From contig NZ_NBXB01000027.1 of assembly GCF_003399635.1 (NCBI RefSeq), positions 124,001 to 188,000 of the forward strand: a DNA stretch of 64,000 nucleotides, written 5' to 3'. Source of the stretch: Subtercola boreus (GTDB lineage: Bacteria > Actinomycetota > Actinomycetes > Actinomycetales > Microbacteriaceae). Positions 23,676 to 37,289 of the stretch are shown here, piece by piece. The notes beneath the pieces are model-generated. The model was not told where the DNA came from. It saw nothing but the letters and a program-made list of their open reading frames with translations, and searched no databases. Position 1 is the stretch's first letter; each line of letters starts with the position of its first letter. Both the position numbers and the translations under genes were made by a program.

Positions 23676-24333
23676 GCGTATGCTTCGCGGCCAGCTCCCG
23701 CAACAGTCCGATCTGGGTCGCCGCGTTCTCGGCGCCGAAGACGCTGGAACCGGCGACGAAGGTGTCGGCGCCGGCCGCCGCCGCGATCTCGATGGTCGTC
23801 TCGCCGATGCCGCCGTCGACCTGCAGCCACACGTCGAGGCCGCTCTTCGCGACGGCCTCGCGGGCGGCGGCGAGCTTCGGCATCGTGTCGGCCATGAAGG
23901 ACTGTCCGCCGAAGCCGGGCTCGACGGTCATGATGAGCAGCATGTCGAACTCGGCCAGCAGTTCGAGGTAGGGCACGATGCTCGTGCCCGGCTTCACGGC
24001 GAGACCGGCTCGGGCACCGATCTGCCGGAGACGCCGGGCGGTGGCCACGGCATCCACGGCAGCCTCGGCGTGGAACGTGACCGAGAACGCACCGGTCTCG
24101 GCGTAGACGGGTGCCCAGCGATCGGCGTCGCTGATCATGAGATGCAGGTCGAGCGGCAGCGGCGAGACCTTCTGCAGGCTCTCGACGACAGGGAGGCCGA
24201 GCGTGAGGTTCGGCACGAAATGGTTGTCCATCACGTCGACGTGGATCAGGTCGGCGGTGGAGACACGGTCGATCTCGGCCTGGAGGTTGGCGAAGTCGGC
24301 GGCAAGGATGCTGGGGTCGATTCTCACGGGCAC
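23671..24333 (-). CDS. rpe: Ribulose-phosphate 3-epimerase
   Basis: A 220-residue TIM-barrel enzyme interconverting ribulose-5-phosphate and xylulose-5-phosphate. [14 protein letters not shown], the metal-binding [23 protein letters not shown] and [10 protein letters not shown] are canonical, and [10 protein letters not shown] binds phosphate. GTG start at 24333. It supplies pentose phosphates upstream of the his and trp pathways. Confidence 0.97.
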   Translation of the reverse strand: MPVRIDPSILAADFANLQAEIDRVSTADLIHVDVMDNHFVPNLTLGLPVVESLQKVSPLPLDLHLMISDADRWAPVYAETGAFSVTFHAEAAVDAVATARRLRQIGARAGLAVKPGTSIVPYLELLAEFDMLLIMTVEPGFGGQSFMADTMPKLAAAREAVAKSGLDVWLQVDGGIGETTIEIAAAAGADTFVAGSSVFGAENAATQIGLLRELAAKHTH

Positions 24334-24357
24334 GCTTCCAACCCTACTGGGGTCGAA

Positions 24358-24406
24358 AGGACCCGTTCTGCGCTGCCGGGGGCACGTGGACCGCAGAACG
24401 GGACCT
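24358..24406. terminator. Long inverted repeat between rsmB and rpe
   Basis: Arms at 24358-24372 (AGGACCCGTTCTGCG) and 24392-24406 pair over 15 bases with one mismatch around a 19-base loop. It lies in the 92-bp gap after the rsmB stop and before the rpe start. It could terminate the rsmB transcript, but only a short T-run (CCTTT) follows on the minus strand, so an RNA-processing or protein-binding site is also possible. Confidence 0.6.
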
Positions 24407-24425
24407 CTCGGTCACCGTGTGGACC

Positions 24426-26126
24426 TCAGGCCGCGGGGAGCTTTCGGAACAGAGCGATGAACATCGCGTCGGTGCCGTGCACGTGCGGCCAGAGTTGCGC
24501 CTGCGTTTCGTCTGAGCCGAGCACCAGGGGCGTGTCTGCGAACGACTGGAGGGTGGCCTGGGTGGCGAGCGGCTCAAGCACTCCGCTGTGGCGCTTTAGG
24601 GCATCCGTCGCCTGCCCGCGCGTCTCGGCGACATGCGGCGAACAGGTGACGTAGGCGAGGATGCCGCCGGGCTTCAGGGCGGCGACGGCCGAGTCGATGA
24701 GCTTCGACTGCAGCACGACGAGTTCGGCGACGTCTTTCGGGGACTTGCGCCAGCGCGCCTCCGGTCGACGCCTGAGGGCCCCGAGGCCGGTGCAGGGGGC
24801 GTCGACGAGGATGCGGTCGAACTCACCGGGGTTCGTTGCGCCGACGGTGGTGCCGTCGAGTTCCCACACGGCGGGCGAGTCGGGGAAGGCCGCGAGGGCG
24901 TTCCGCACGAGTTCGGCCCGGGCCGGCACGGGTTCGTTCGCGGTGAGGATGGCTCCGCCCTCCCGGGCTTCCGCCGCGAGCACGGCGGACTTGCCACCGG
25001 GGCCTGCGCAGAGGTCGAGCCACCGTTCGCCCGTCGCGATCGGTCGTGCCCGGGTGAGGGCGAGCGCGGCGAGCTGTGATCCCTCGTCCTGCACGCGGAC
25101 GGTGCCTGCCGTGACCTCGGGGATGTCGCGCGGATCGCCCGAGTCGGTGATGAAGCCGAACGGCGAGTAGGGCGCTGGATGCCCGTCGACGGCGATCTGG
25201 TCGCGCTTCGCCAACCCCGGCAGGGCGACCAGGCCGAGCCGTGCGGGTTCGTTGTCGGCTTCGAGGAGGGCGACGAGGTCGACTTCGGCGATGGCGGCGG
25301 CGTCTGGGGCGCTGCCGCTGCTGGTCGTGCTGGCTCCAGCCGCGGCGTCGGTCAGAAGGGCCCGACGGAAGGCACGGACGATCCATGACGGGTGCGAGTA
25401 CAGCACCTCGAGGCGGCCATCCTCGCCTGTGGCGCTCTCGAGCACCCTGTCCTGCCACTGTTCGGGCGTCGAACGGGTGATCGTACGGAGCACGCCGTTG
25501 ACGAAGCCGGTCGACGAGCGGGATGCAACAACGCGGGCGAGTTCCACCGCCTCGTTGACAGCGGCGTGACTCGCCACGCGGAGCGACAGCAGCTGGTGGG
25601 CGGCGAGTTCGAGTACGTCGACGAGCGGGCCGTCGATCTCGTCGATCCGGCGATTGGCAGCGAGCTCGATGACGCGATCGTAGTACCCGCGGAGCCGGAG
25701 CGTTCCGTAGGTCAGTTCTGTGGCGAGGCCGGCATCGGCGGTACTGAGTTTCGCGCGGGCGAGCTTGGTGGGCAGCAGCAGGTTGGCGTAGGCGTCGTCC
25801 TCCCGTACCGCCCGGATCACCTCAAAGGCGATCCGCCGGGCCGGCTGCACGGCCGTGGCGCTCTGCGTGCGTTCGCGAGGGCCCGGAGCGGTGCCCGAAC
25901 GGTCGCGCCCGGCCCCGGCCCCGTGGCCGCGGCCGCGATCGCGGCTGGGTGTGTCACGACTGGTGCCGTCGCGACCGATGCTGTCACGACCGGTGCCGTC
26001 GCGACCTGCGCTACCCCGGCCCGGGCTGGAACTCCGCCCCTGGTTGGCGCCCCGGCGGCCGTGCTTCGGCCGGTCGCCCGGTGCGTCGCCCGTGCCACCG
26101 GTGCCGCCGTCATTCGTGCCGCTCAT
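24426..26126 (-). CDS. rsmB: 16S rRNA (cytosine-C5) methyltransferase RsmB/Fmu
   Basis: A 566-residue SAM-dependent RNA methyltransferase. After a disordered N-terminus of about 95 residues rich in Arg, Gly and Asp (repeats such as GRDGTGRD), a NusB-like RNA-binding domain (about 95-235, PARRIAFEVIRAV) precedes the catalytic domain. That domain has LDLCAGPGGKSA, VDAPCTGLGALRRRPE with one catalytic cysteine, and YVTCSPH with the other. The basic N-terminal repeat probably aids RNA binding and comes from 15-bp tandem repeats. The ATG overlaps the fmt stop by 4 bp. Confidence 0.94.
   Translation of the reverse strand: MSGTNDGGTGGTGDAPGDRPKHGRRGANQGRSSSPGRGSAGRDGTGRDSIGRDGTSRDTPSRDRGRGHGAGAGRDRSGTAPGPRERTQSATAVQPARRIAFEVIRAVREDDAYANLLLPTKLARAKLSTADAGLATELTYGTLRLRGYYDRVIELAANRRIDEIDGPLVDVLELAAHQLLSLRVASHAAVNEAVELARVVASRSSTGFVNGVLRTITRSTPEQWQDRVLESATGEDGRLEVLYSHPSWIVRAFRRALLTDAAAGASTTSSGSAPDAAAIAEVDLVALLEADNEPARLGLVALPGLAKRDQIAVDGHPAPYSPFGFITDSGDPRDIPEVTAGTVRVQDEGSQLAALALTRARPIATGERWLDLCAGPGGKSAVLAAEAREGGAILTANEPVPARAELVRNALAAFPDSPAVWELDGTTVGATNPGEFDRILVDAPCTGLGALRRRPEARWRKSPKDVAELVVLQSKLIDSAVAALKPGGILAYVTCSPHVAETRGQATDALKRHSGVLEPLATQATLQSFADTPLVLGSDETQAQLWPHVHGTDAMFIALFRKLPAA
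25951..26010. repeat. Tandem 15/30-bp repeats in the rsmB 5' end
   Basis: Four 15-bp units start at 25951, 25966, 25981 and 25996, alternating GTGTCACGACTGGTG-like and CCGTCGCGACCGATG-like forms, so the array can also be read as two 30-bp units. It encodes xxRDx pentapeptides in the disordered N-terminus of RsmB. Confidence 0.9.
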
Positions 26127-27073
26127 TCCGCCACCATCTCGATCGTCGATCCTGCTGCGTTGCCCGCCTGCCCGCTACCGGCCTGCGCCCCGCGCCACCA
26201 GTCTGCGGCCGCCATCGGCTTCTTCCCCGATGGTTGCACACGCACCAGGCGGAGCGGCGTGTCGGCCGTGCCGATCACCGGTGTACGCCCGTCGAGCCGG
26301 ATGTGACCGGGCGGCAACGGCGGTGCATCTCGCGCGGGTTCCGCCTCGAGGATCTTGAAGCGCTCACCCGCGACCGTCGTGAAGGCTCCGGGCTCGGGCG
26401 TGACACCGCGGAGGCGCTGGTAGATCTCGGCGGAGCCCCGCGACCAGTCGAGCCGGGCATCCTCGATGCCGAGCTTCGGAGCCAGGGTCGTCTCGCCCTG
26501 CTGTTCGATCGAGACGGCGGTGCCGTCGGCGAGGCCGCGCACGACCTCGGAGACGAGCCCCGCGCCGTCGTCGGCCAGCGAACCGAGCAGGCTGCCGGCG
26601 TTCTGGTGGGCACCGATCGGCGTGCGGAGTGTCTGGAACACCGGTCCGGCATCCATTCCCGCCACCAGCTGGAACACGGATGCCCCGGTGACGGCGTCGC
26701 CCGCGATGATTGCGTGCTGCACAGGCGCCGCCCCGCGCCAGCGGGGCAGCAGGGAGAAGTGCAGGTTGATCCAGCCGAGGCGGGGCGTGCTGAGCAGGGG
26801 TTCCCGAACGAAGCCGCCGTACGCGACGATCACACCGAGCTCGGCGTCGAGCGCTTTCACGCGCGCGGTCACCTCGTCGTCGAGTCGGTTCGCCTTGATG
26901 ACCGGGATGCCGAGCTCCTCGGCCAGGGTTGCCACGGGTGACGGGGCGAGCACGCGCTTCCGGCCCTGCGGGGCATCCAGCCGGGTGATGACGGCGACGA
27001 CCTCGTGTTCGGCAGCCAGCCGGCGGAGGGTGGGGTTGGCAACCTCAGGGGTTCCGGCGAAGACAAGTCTCAA
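26123..27073 (-). CDS. fmt: Methionyl-tRNA formyltransferase
   Basis: A 316-residue enzyme that formylates initiator Met-tRNA using 10-formyl-THF. [15 protein letters not shown] opens the Rossmann domain; the catalytic segment NLHFSLLPRWRGAAPVQ and the aspartate in VAGMDAGPVF are present. A C-terminal OB-like tRNA-binding domain follows (about 205-316). The start appears to be TTG at 27073, embedded in the priA stop (TTGA). It is typically paired with def, which is absent here. Confidence 0.95.
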   Translation of the reverse strand: MRLVFAGTPEVANPTLRRLAAEHEVVAVITRLDAPQGRKRVLAPSPVATLAEELGIPVIKANRLDDEVTARVKALDAELGVIVAYGGFVREPLLSTPRLGWINLHFSLLPRWRGAAPVQHAIIAGDAVTGASVFQLVAGMDAGPVFQTLRTPIGAHQNAGSLLGSLADDGAGLVSEVVRGLADGTAVSIEQQGETTLAPKLGIEDARLDWSRGSAEIYQRLRGVTPEPGAFTTVAGERFKILEAEPARDAPPLPPGHIRLDGRTPVIGTADTPLRLVRVQPSGKKPMAAADWWRGAQAGSGQAGNAAGSTIEMVAE

Positions 27074-29310
27074 TCGAGGATCTCCAGGTCGTCGAACCGC
27101 ACCCGCAGGGTGGGCGGTGGTCGGTAGTTGGCGGGTTTGCCGGGGATCTTGCGCCGGCTGGTCGCGTTCTTGACGACAGCGGCCCTGAGCGTCGAGGCGA
27201 CGTTCGCCCCCACCGCATAGTCGAAACGCACGACGGACCGCACGAAGTCGTCGGTCTCGTCGGGAACGGGTCCGAGCACATCTATCTTCGCGCTGTCTTC
27301 GCCCTGGACCGAATCGTGGAGCTCCTGCACAGCCTTGGCGACTGCGTCAGGGGTGCCTCGCACCGTAGCGATCCGCACCGCGGGCGGGAAGCGCAGGCGC
27401 CTCCGGTCGGCGAGTTCTGCGCTGGCGAAGCGCGCATGCTGCCAGGTGACCAACGTTCGGGCGAGGTCTCCCCCGACGCCCACGATGATGGCCGGGGCGC
27501 GGGGCGCGGCGAGGGCGATGGCGTTCGACCACCACCGGAGGCAGTCCTCCCCCACCGTGAGCGACTCGCGTGCGAGCATCCGTTCTCCGTCGAGCAGCAG
27601 TACGGCGTGGTAGCCACCCGCGGCCACCGGTTCTGCGCCGCGGGTCGCGATCACGAGGGCCGGGGCCGACCCCACATCGCCGAGGGAGCGGGAGCCATCC
27701 GAGACGATGATGCGCGTCGCAGGGAAGGCGCGACCGAGCTCTTCGGCGGTGCGGGTGCTGCCCTGGCCGACGAGGCGAAAGGTCGTGCCCTCGCAGTGCC
27801 GGCACTGCCACTGGGCGGCGATGGCCCCGCACCAGGCGCAGGAGGGCGGAGAGCTTCGGGCGGCCTGGCGGAGCGGGCCCTCGCAGACGAGGCAGTGCGC
27901 GGGGTTGGTGCAACTCGCGCAGGCGAGCACGGGAGCGTAGCCGGGGCGGGCGACCTGCACGAGCACGGGCCCGGTCTCGAGGGCCTTCCGCACAGCATTC
28001 CAGGCGCTCGATGGAATGCGGGCGGACTGAGCGAGCCTGTCGTTCGACGACTGCGCAGAGGTGGGGACGACGTTCGGCAGGAATCGGGGGCTCTGCGCCA
28101 CGTCGCGGAGGAAGCCGAGTTCGACCAGCCGTTCGACCTCCGAACTGCGGGAGTGCGAGACGAAGGCCAGGGCCGCCCCGCTCAACTCCTGGCGCACGAG
28201 CGCCGCGTCGCGGGAGGAGACGTACGGGCTGAGCGGTTCGTCGTGGAGCGGATCGGCTTCGTCCCAGAGGGCGATCAGGCCGAGATCGTGGGCGGGGGCA
28301 TAGATCGCCGAGCGGGTGCCGATGATCACGCGCGGAACGGCCTCGAGGCATTCCAGGAAGTGCCCGTAGCGCTCCGGATTGGTCTGGTGGGCGTCGAGCG
28401 GCGAGACCCGGTCGGCCGGCACACCCGCACCGCGGAGGGCGGTGGTGAGCTGTTCCTGGTCGCGGTAGTCGGGCACCACCAGGATGGATGATCGGCCGAG
28501 GTGCAGCGTGAACGCAGCCATGGCGGCCATCGTCTCGGCCCAGGCGCCCACCCACTCCCCGTCGGCAGTCTGCCGCACGGTGGGCACCGCGGTGATGGCG
28601 AGGCGCGCCCGCGCCCGGAGGGCACCCTCGACGACACCGTCGCCGTATCCCGTGATGGCCGGGGCCACCCCTGCCGGTGCGGGTGCGGGGGCCTCTCCTT
28701 CGGTCGCCACCGCGTCTGCTCCGGCAGCACCTTCCGCGGCTGTGGCCGCTCCTGCCTCGGTCACCGCCGCGGCGGCTGTCGCCGCACCCGCTGTCGCCGC
28801 GCCCGCCGTCGTTTCGGCTGCCGCCGCCTGCTTCGCCACCCACGCCTTCTCGACGCGCACGGTGCGCGGCGGCACGGCGATCCGCACGACGTCGCTCGCA
28901 TTTCCCGCGGCGCGTGTGGCCACCCGGCGGGCGAACTGCCACACGTCGGGCGTGAGCACGGCGACCGGCGACACGACCTCCTCGATGTCGCTGAGGGTGC
29001 CCACGTAGTCGGCGTGGTCCGTCACCTCGACGATGTAGGCGCGCGACACCCGTCCGGCCGAGCGGAGCGGCACCTTCACGCGCACGCCCGGCTGGGCATC
29101 CGACCGCAGGCCCTCGGGGATGCGGTAGTCGAACAGCCGGTCGAGCTGCGGCAGCGGGGACTCCAGCATCACCCGGGCGACCCAGGTGGGAGCACGGCCG
29201 GAGCCGTGCAGCTCTGCGACGCCTGCCTCTGCGGAGCCGGAGCCTGCCTCCACGCCGCCTGCCCCTGGGGCACCCTCCTCGGCGGCGGGAGCGCCGCCGT
29301 CAGGGCTCAC
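27070..29310 (-). CDS. priA: Primosomal protein N' (PriA), helicase-degenerate actinobacterial form
   Basis: A 746-residue replication-restart protein. The N-terminal DNA-binding domain (about 30-130, [22 protein letters not shown]) and all four zinc-binding cysteine pairs (CASC, CLVC, CAWC, CRHC, about 450-500) are kept. The helicase core is degenerate: no GxxGxGKT Walker A is visible between [17 protein letters not shown] and its surroundings, and the Walker B position reads LWDEADPLH. Actinobacterial PriA proteins are known to lack ATP-binding residues, so it is probably a structural primosome factor. An Ala-rich insert (about 155-225) follows the DNA-binding domain. GTG start overlapping the metK stop by 4 bp. 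Confidence 0.9.
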   Translation of the reverse strand: MSPDGGAPAAEEGAPGAGGVEAGSGSAEAGVAELHGSGRAPTWVARVMLESPLPQLDRLFDYRIPEGLRSDAQPGVRVKVPLRSAGRVSRAYIVEVTDHADYVGTLSDIEEVVSPVAVLTPDVWQFARRVATRAAGNASDVVRIAVPPRTVRVEKAWVAKQAAAAETTAGAATAGAATAAAAVTEAGAATAAEGAAGADAVATEGEAPAPAPAGVAPAITGYGDGVVEGALRARARLAITAVPTVRQTADGEWVGAWAETMAAMAAFTLHLGRSSILVVPDYRDQEQLTTALRGAGVPADRVSPLDAHQTNPERYGHFLECLEAVPRVIIGTRSAIYAPAHDLGLIALWDEADPLHDEPLSPYVSSRDAALVRQELSGAALAFVSHSRSSEVERLVELGFLRDVAQSPRFLPNVVPTSAQSSNDRLAQSARIPSSAWNAVRKALETGPVLVQVARPGYAPVLACASCTNPAHCLVCEGPLRQAARSSPPSCAWCGAIAAQWQCRHCEGTTFRLVGQGSTRTAEELGRAFPATRIIVSDGSRSLGDVGSAPALVIATRGAEPVAAGGYHAVLLLDGERMLARESLTVGEDCLRWWSNAIALAAPRAPAIIVGVGGDLARTLVTWQHARFASAELADRRRLRFPPAVRIATVRGTPDAVAKAVQELHDSVQGEDSAKIDVLGPVPDETDDFVRSVVRFDYAVGANVASTLRAAVVKNATSRRKIPGKPANYRPPPTLRVRFDDLEILD
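28775..28819. repeat. 15-bp tandem repeats encoding the PriA alanine-rich insert
   Basis: GCTGTCGCCGCACCC (28775) and GCTGTCGCCGCGCCC (28790) differ at one base, and a degenerate third unit follows at 28805. On the minus strand they encode the GAATA pentapeptides in the linker of PriA. Confidence 0.88.
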
Positions 29311-30503
29311 AAGCGCGCTGCGGCCTGCAGATCGGCCACGCGGTCGAGGCGCTCCCAGGTGAAGTCTGGGAGCTCCCGGCCGAAGTGGCCGTAGGTGGCC
29401 GTCTGGGCGTAGATCGGGCGGAGCAGGTCGAGGTCGCGGATGATCGCGGCCGGGCGCAGGTCGAAGACCTGCCTGATGGCGTCGATGATGAGCTCGTCGG
29501 GAACGTGGTTCGTACCGAACGTCTCGACGTAGAGGCCCACCGGTGCAGCCTTGCCGATCGCGTAGGCGATCTGCACCTCGAGCTTGTCGGCGAACCCGGC
29601 GGCGACCGCGTTCTTCGCGACCCAGCGCATCGCGTACGCGGCGGAGCGGTCGACCTTCGACGGGTCTTTGCCGCTGAAGGCACCGCCGCCGTGACGGCTC
29701 GCTCCCCCATAGGTGTCGACGATGATCTTGCGCCCGGTGACACCGGCATCACCCTGCGGCCCGCCGATCTCGAACCGGCCGGTGGGGTTGATCAGGAGGG
29801 CCGCCGCCGAGGAGTCGAGCGGTGCGTCGGCGAGAACGGGACGGATGACCAGCTCCTCCACGTCGTGTGCGAGCTGTTCGCTCGTCACACTCGGCGTGTG
29901 CTGGGTGGAGAGCACCACGGTCTCGACCGTGCGCGGAGTGAGACCCTCGTAGCCGATGGTCACCTGGGTCTTGCCGTCGGGCCGGAGGTAGTCGAGCTGA
30001 CCGGTCTTGCGTACCTCGGCGAGACGCTCGGAGAGCCGGTGGGCGAGCCAGATCGGCAGCGGCATGAGCTGCGGGGTCTCGGTGGTCGCGAAACCGAACA
30101 TGATGCCCTGGTCGCCCGCGCCCTGCCGGTCGAGCGGATCGTCGTCGTGGGCGTCCTGGCGGGTCTCCCACGCGTTGTTGACACCCTGCGCGATGTCGGG
30201 CGACTGCGCACCGATCGACACGGAGACGCCGCAGCTGTTGCCGTCGAACCCGATGTCGGAGGAGGTGTAGCCGATGGCGTTCACCCGCTCACGGATGATC
30301 GTGGGGATGTCGACGTAGCCCTCGGTCGTGACCTCGCCCGCGACGTGCACGAGCCCGGTGGTCACCAGCGTCTCGACGGCGACGCGGCTCTTCGGGTCGA
30401 CCGTGAGGAGGGCGTCGAGGATGCTGTCGGAAATCTGGTCGCAGATCTTGTCGGGGTGGCCTTCGGTGACCGACTCGGACGTGAAGAGGCGAAGATTAGT
30501 CAT
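29307..30503 (-). CDS. metK: S-adenosylmethionine synthetase
   Basis: A 398-residue enzyme making SAM from methionine and ATP. It starts [31 protein letters not shown], the P-loop-like [19 protein letters not shown] and the C-terminal catalytic domain are complete. The ATG at 30503 has AGGAG five bases upstream and overlaps the coaBC stop by 8 bp (ATGACTAA). No SAM riboswitch is possible immediately upstream because coaBC abuts. Next to priA and coaBC, it matches a conserved actinobacterial block. Confidence 0.97.
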   Translation of the reverse strand: MTNLRLFTSESVTEGHPDKICDQISDSILDALLTVDPKSRVAVETLVTTGLVHVAGEVTTEGYVDIPTIIRERVNAIGYTSSDIGFDGNSCGVSVSIGAQSPDIAQGVNNAWETRQDAHDDDPLDRQGAGDQGIMFGFATTETPQLMPLPIWLAHRLSERLAEVRKTGQLDYLRPDGKTQVTIGYEGLTPRTVETVVLSTQHTPSVTSEQLAHDVEELVIRPVLADAPLDSSAAALLINPTGRFEIGGPQGDAGVTGRKIIVDTYGGASRHGGGAFSGKDPSKVDRSAAYAMRWVAKNAVAAGFADKLEVQIAYAIGKAAPVGLYVETFGTNHVPDELIIDAIRQVFDLRPAAIIRDLDLLRPIYAQTATYGHFGRELPDFTWERLDRVADLQAAARL

Positions 30504-31716
30504 TGTGCTCCTGGTGGTTCGAACGGCCGGCCTCTGCCAGCACATTCAGAATGCTGTGTGCCACTGACAACTTCGAGCCGGTGGCCTCGATCACTATATG
30601 CCCGGCTCCGTCGAGCACCACGACTGTGTTGCCGTCTGTGGCAAAACCCTCGGTCCAGCCCACCCTGTTGACGACAAGATAGTCCGCGCGCTTGCGGGCG
30701 GCCTTCGTGCGGCCGAGTTCCAGGAGTTCGTCGCGGCTGCGGGCGGTCTCCGCGGCAAAGCCGACGACGAGCTGGCCCGGTGCACGGTTCGCGGCCAGCT
30801 CGGCGAGGATGTCGGGGTTCTTCACCAGCTCCAGGGTGAGCACGTCGCCCGTGGCGTCCTTCTTGATCTTGCCCTCCGCCACCTCGCGCGGCCGGTAGTC
30901 GGCGACGGCTGCGGCCATGATCACGATGTCGGCCCCGCCGAGCAGGGCGTTCATCTCCGTGCGCAACTGCTCCGCCGTCTCGACGGCGTGGCGTTCGACT
31001 CCGGCAGGCGCCGGTACTTCCAGGTGAGCGGCGACGAGCGTGACGGAGGCGCCCCGGCTGAGGGCGGCTTCGGCGAGGGCGACACCCTGCTTGCCGCTCG
31101 ACCTGTTGCCGAGGAAACGCACAGGATCGAGCGGCTCGCGTGTCCCGCCGGCGGAGATGAGGATGCGGAGGCCTGCGAGGTCTGCCACAGTCGGCACCAG
31201 CAGCGCCAGCCCTGCAGCCACGATCTCGTCGGGCTCCGACATCCGTCCGGGCCCCGAGTCGGTTCCCGTCAGCTGCCCCACCGCAGGCCCGATGAAGCGG
31301 TATCCACGTGAGCGCAGCAGGGCGGTGTTCGCCACGGTGGCCGCGTTTTGCCACATCTCGGTGTGCATCGCAGGGGCCAGGAGAACAGGCGCAGTGGATG
31401 CGAGCACGGTGTTGCCGAGCAGATCGTCCGCGAGCCCCGCCGCAAGTTTCGCGAGCGTATTGGCCGTGGTCGGCGCGATGACGATCAGATCGGCGGCCTG
31501 CCCGAGCGCCACGTGCCGCACCTCGGCTACGCCCTCATAGAGGTCGGTGTGAACGGTGTTGCGGGAGATCGCCTCGAGCGTGGGCTTGCCGACGAAGCGC
31601 AGGGCGTGCTCTGTAGCGATGACCTGCACGCTGTGGCCCGCGAGAACGAAGCCGCGGACGACCCCGATCGCCTTGTAGGCGGCGATTCCCCCGGTGATTC
31701 CGACGACGATGTTCAT
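30496..31716 (-). CDS. coaBC: Bifunctional phosphopantothenoylcysteine decarboxylase / synthetase
   Basis: A 406-residue two-domain enzyme of coenzyme A synthesis. The N-terminal flavoprotein CoaC domain (about 1-180) has [13 protein letters not shown], the active-site histidine in [12 protein letters not shown] and PAMHTEMW, then the mobile-loop area GRMSEPDEI. The C-terminal CoaB domain (about 185-400) has [27 protein letters not shown], which binds CTP. ATG at 31716. The terminator behind rpoZ separates it from the upstream transcript, so a promoter probably lies in 31717-31750. Confidence 0.96.
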   Translation of the reverse strand: MNIVVGITGGIAAYKAIGVVRGFVLAGHSVQVIATEHALRFVGKPTLEAISRNTVHTDLYEGVAEVRHVALGQAADLIVIAPTTANTLAKLAAGLADDLLGNTVLASTAPVLLAPAMHTEMWQNAATVANTALLRSRGYRFIGPAVGQLTGTDSGPGRMSEPDEIVAAGLALLVPTVADLAGLRILISAGGTREPLDPVRFLGNRSSGKQGVALAEAALSRGASVTLVAAHLEVPAPAGVERHAVETAEQLRTEMNALLGGADIVIMAAAVADYRPREVAEGKIKKDATGDVLTLELVKNPDILAELAANRAPGQLVVGFAAETARSRDELLELGRTKAARKRADYLVVNRVGWTEGFATDGNTVVVLDGAGHIVIEATGSKLSVAHSILNVLAEAGRSNHQEHND

Positions 31717-31750
31717 GGCTCTACTCTGTCAGGCGAAAGTGGGCGGAGGG

Positions 31751-31787
31751 AAAACGAAAGGCCCGCAGTCTGGACGACAACGGGCCT
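31751..31787 (-). terminator. Rho-independent terminator behind rpoZ
   Basis: Arms AGGCCCG (31759-31765) and CGGGCCT (31781-31787) form a stem with a 15-base loop. On the minus strand the stem is followed by TTTCGTTTT, a T-rich tract (A-rich at 31751-31758 on plus). It lies 17 bp past the rpoZ stop. Confidence 0.75.
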
Positions 31788-31803
31788 CACGCGAAGAACT
31801 GGA

Positions 31804-32070
31804 CTACTCAGGGATCGGCGCGTTCGCCTTCACGGTGAGCTTGTCCTCGTTGATCTCGTGCAGCGCGATCGACAGCGGCTTGTCGTCGATGCCGGAATCG
31901 ACCAGCGGGCCGACGTTGTCGAAGAGGCTGCCTTCGTGCAGGTCTGCGTAGTAGTCGTTGATCTGGCGCGCACGCTTGGAGGCGAAGATCACGAGGGCGT
32001 ACTTCGAGTCGACCTTCGAGAGCAGCTCGTCGATGGGCGGATCGATGATGCCGAGGGGCTTGGCTGGCAT
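31804..32070 (-). CDS. rpoZ: RNA polymerase omega subunit
   Basis: An 88-residue small subunit that aids beta-prime folding and RNA polymerase assembly. [34 protein letters not shown] is the conserved omega core. The N-terminus is shorter than in many actinobacteria. It lies 61 bp after the mIHF-gmk gene and ends at a terminator, so it closes the pyr-gmk transcript. The gmk-rpoZ-coaBC-metK order is conserved in the phylum. Confidence 0.95.
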   Translation of the reverse strand: MPAKPLGIIDPPIDELLSKVDSKYALVIFASKRARQINDYYADLHEGSLFDNVGPLVDSGIDDKPLSIALHEINEDKLTVKANAPIPE

Positions 32071-32131
32071 GGGGGTGCTCCTTGATTCGGGGGGAAGGCC
32101 GAGGTCGTGAACAGGGCCTTCAGAACGTGCA

Positions 32132-33058
32132 TCAGGCCGTGGCAGGCCGTGCGGAAATATTCATCAAGTCTACGACCTCGCGGGCCGCGTCTTCGACCTT
32201 GTTGTTCACGACACGGAAATCGAACTCGTTCTGGGCTCTCAGCTCGACCTTCGCGGTGGCCAGGCGGCGGGCCTGCTCCTCGCTCGATTCGGTTCCGCGG
32301 CCGATGAGTCGGCGCACCAGTTCGTCCCAGGTGGGCGGGAGCAGGAACACCAGGACCGCCTCCGGTGCGGATGCCCGAACCTGCCGTGCACCCTGGATGT
32401 CTATCTCCAGCAGCACGCTGCGACCGGCGTCGAGCGCCTCCTGCACAGGGCCCCGCGGGGTGCCGTAGCGCGAGGAGTTGTGCACGATCGCCCACTCGAG
32501 GAACTCGCCCTCGGAGACCATCCGGTCGAACTCCGCATCGGTGACGAAGAAGTAGCTGACCCCGTCGATCTCACCGGGGCGGGGCGCCCGTGTCGTGGCC
32601 GACACCGAGAGCTTCACCTCGGGGTAGTTCTCGCGGATGTACGTGGACACCGTTCCCTTGCCGACCGCTGTGGGACCGGCGAGCACGACCAGCTGCGAGC
32701 CGTCGCCGCGGCCGCCGCCCGGGCGGGCCGTCGCGGAGCCGCCTGAGCGCGAACCGAGAGATTCGAGCAGCCGCTCCTGCTGGTGCCGTCCGAGGCCGCC
32801 CACCCGTTTCGACGGCGAGATCGCCAGCTTCTCGAGCATCCGGTCGCCGCGCACCGGCCCGAGCCCCGGGATGCTCAGCAGCAGGTCGCGCACGCGTAGG
32901 CTGCCCTCGGCTCCCGCCGGCTCGGCGAGGCCGGCCCGCACGACGTCTTCGGGACTCCGCACGCCGGTTACGACGTTCCTCTTCACGTCGGCCCGTGCAC
33001 GCCGGGCTGCGACTGCCGCGCGAGAGGCTGCGACCCGGTCGACCTCGGGGGGCCTCAC
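32132..33058 (-). CDS. gmk: Fusion of actinobacterial integration host factor (mIHF) and guanylate kinase
   Basis: A 308-residue two-domain protein. Residues 1-101 match m[31 protein letters not shown] and the helix-two-turn-helix segment [20 protein letters not shown] Gly/Ser/Arg linker (102-120) joins a complete guanylate kinase (121-308) with the P-loop [10 protein letters not shown], the GMP-binding [18 protein letters not shown] and [12 protein letters not shown]. In mycobacteria mIHF and gmk are adjacent separate genes. No stop or plausible start with ribosome-binding site separates the domains here. The GTG start overlaps the pyrF stop by 4 bp. Dual nucleoid and GMP kinase roles are inferred. 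Confidence 0.93.
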   Translation of the reverse strand: MRPPEVDRVAASRAAVAARRARADVKRNVVTGVRSPEDVVRAGLAEPAGAEGSLRVRDLLLSIPGLGPVRGDRMLEKLAISPSKRVGGLGRHQQERLLESLGSRSGGSATARPGGGRGDGSQLVVLAGPTAVGKGTVSTYIRENYPEVKLSVSATTRAPRPGEIDGVSYFFVTDAEFDRMVSEGEFLEWAIVHNSSRYGTPRGPVQEALDAGRSVLLEIDIQGARQVRASAPEAVLVFLLPPTWDELVRRLIGRGTESSEEQARRLATAKVELRAQNEFDFRVVNNKVEDAAREVVDLMNISARPATA

Positions 33059-33947
33059 CGGCTGCCCGCCAGAGCGTCATGGAGCTCGGCCGCCTGGCTC
33101 TGGATGCTCGCGGCGAGCCCTGACGCTCCGGCAGCGAGCACGGAGCGGGAGATCGCGACCACCGTCGTCGGCGTGAGCGCCCCGAAGACCGGCCTCACCT
33201 CGGCGAACGTGGCGCCCTGGAAGCCGAATCCGGGCGCAAGCACCGGGGTGGCCGGGGCCGCCGCAAGGGCATCACGGTCGATTCCGTAGTCGGTCAGGTT
33301 CTTCGTCGCTCCAAGCACGAGTCCGATGTTACCGACAGCAGCACGCACGCCGCCGGGACCGGGCGTCGCCGAACGGTTGAAGGTGGAGACTTCGCCCGCA
33401 ACGAGCCCTGAGAGCGAGAGGTCCTCTCCTCCCCAGCTGGCGCGCGCGGTCTGCAGCGCGAACGACTCCGGATTGGATGTCGCGCTCAGCACGAAAGCGC
33501 CCTTGCCGGCCCGCTCGGCCAACTCGAAGACCGGTAACAGCGACCCGACACCAGCGTAGGCCGTGAGCGTCACCGCGTCGGCCTCGAGCGGCGATCCCGG
33601 CTCGAGCCAGGCACGACCGTACGCCGCCGCACTGGTGCCGATGTCACCCCGCTTGGCGTCGGCGATCACCAGGAGACCGGCCGCGCGGGCGGCAGCGAGC
33701 ACGTCCTCGAGGGCGCTGAAGCCGGCCGATCCGTAGAGTTCGAAGAAGGCCACCTGCGGCTTCAGGATGCCCACCCGGCCGGCCGCGGCATCCACGACTC
33801 GCAGTCCGAACTCGCGTACACCGGATGCCGAACGCGGAAGCCCCCACGCATCGAGCAGGTAGTCGTGCGGGTCGATGCCCACGCAGAGCTGGCCGAGCGT
33901 CTCGAAGACGCCGGCCAGCCGCTCGCCGAACGGGATGATGCCGTCCG

Positions 33948-33951
<4 letters not shown>
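33055..33951 (-). CDS. pyrF: Orotidine 5'-phosphate decarboxylase (type 2)
   Basis: A 298-residue TIM-barrel enzyme for the last step of UMP synthesis. [18 protein letters not shown] and the catalytic motif [18 protein letters not shown] identify the long type 2 form usual in actinobacteria. The start is GTG at 33951 (VTDGIIPFG), sharing GTGA with the carB stop; the longer open frame upstream is a shadow of carB. Confidence 0.95.

Positions 33952-37288
<3,337 letters not shown>

Positions 37289-37289
<1 letters not shown>

Noticed and set aside
30504-30560. SAM riboswitch upstream of metK
   Set aside because: metK overlaps the end of coaBC, leaving no leader, and no riboswitch-like pairing is seen.
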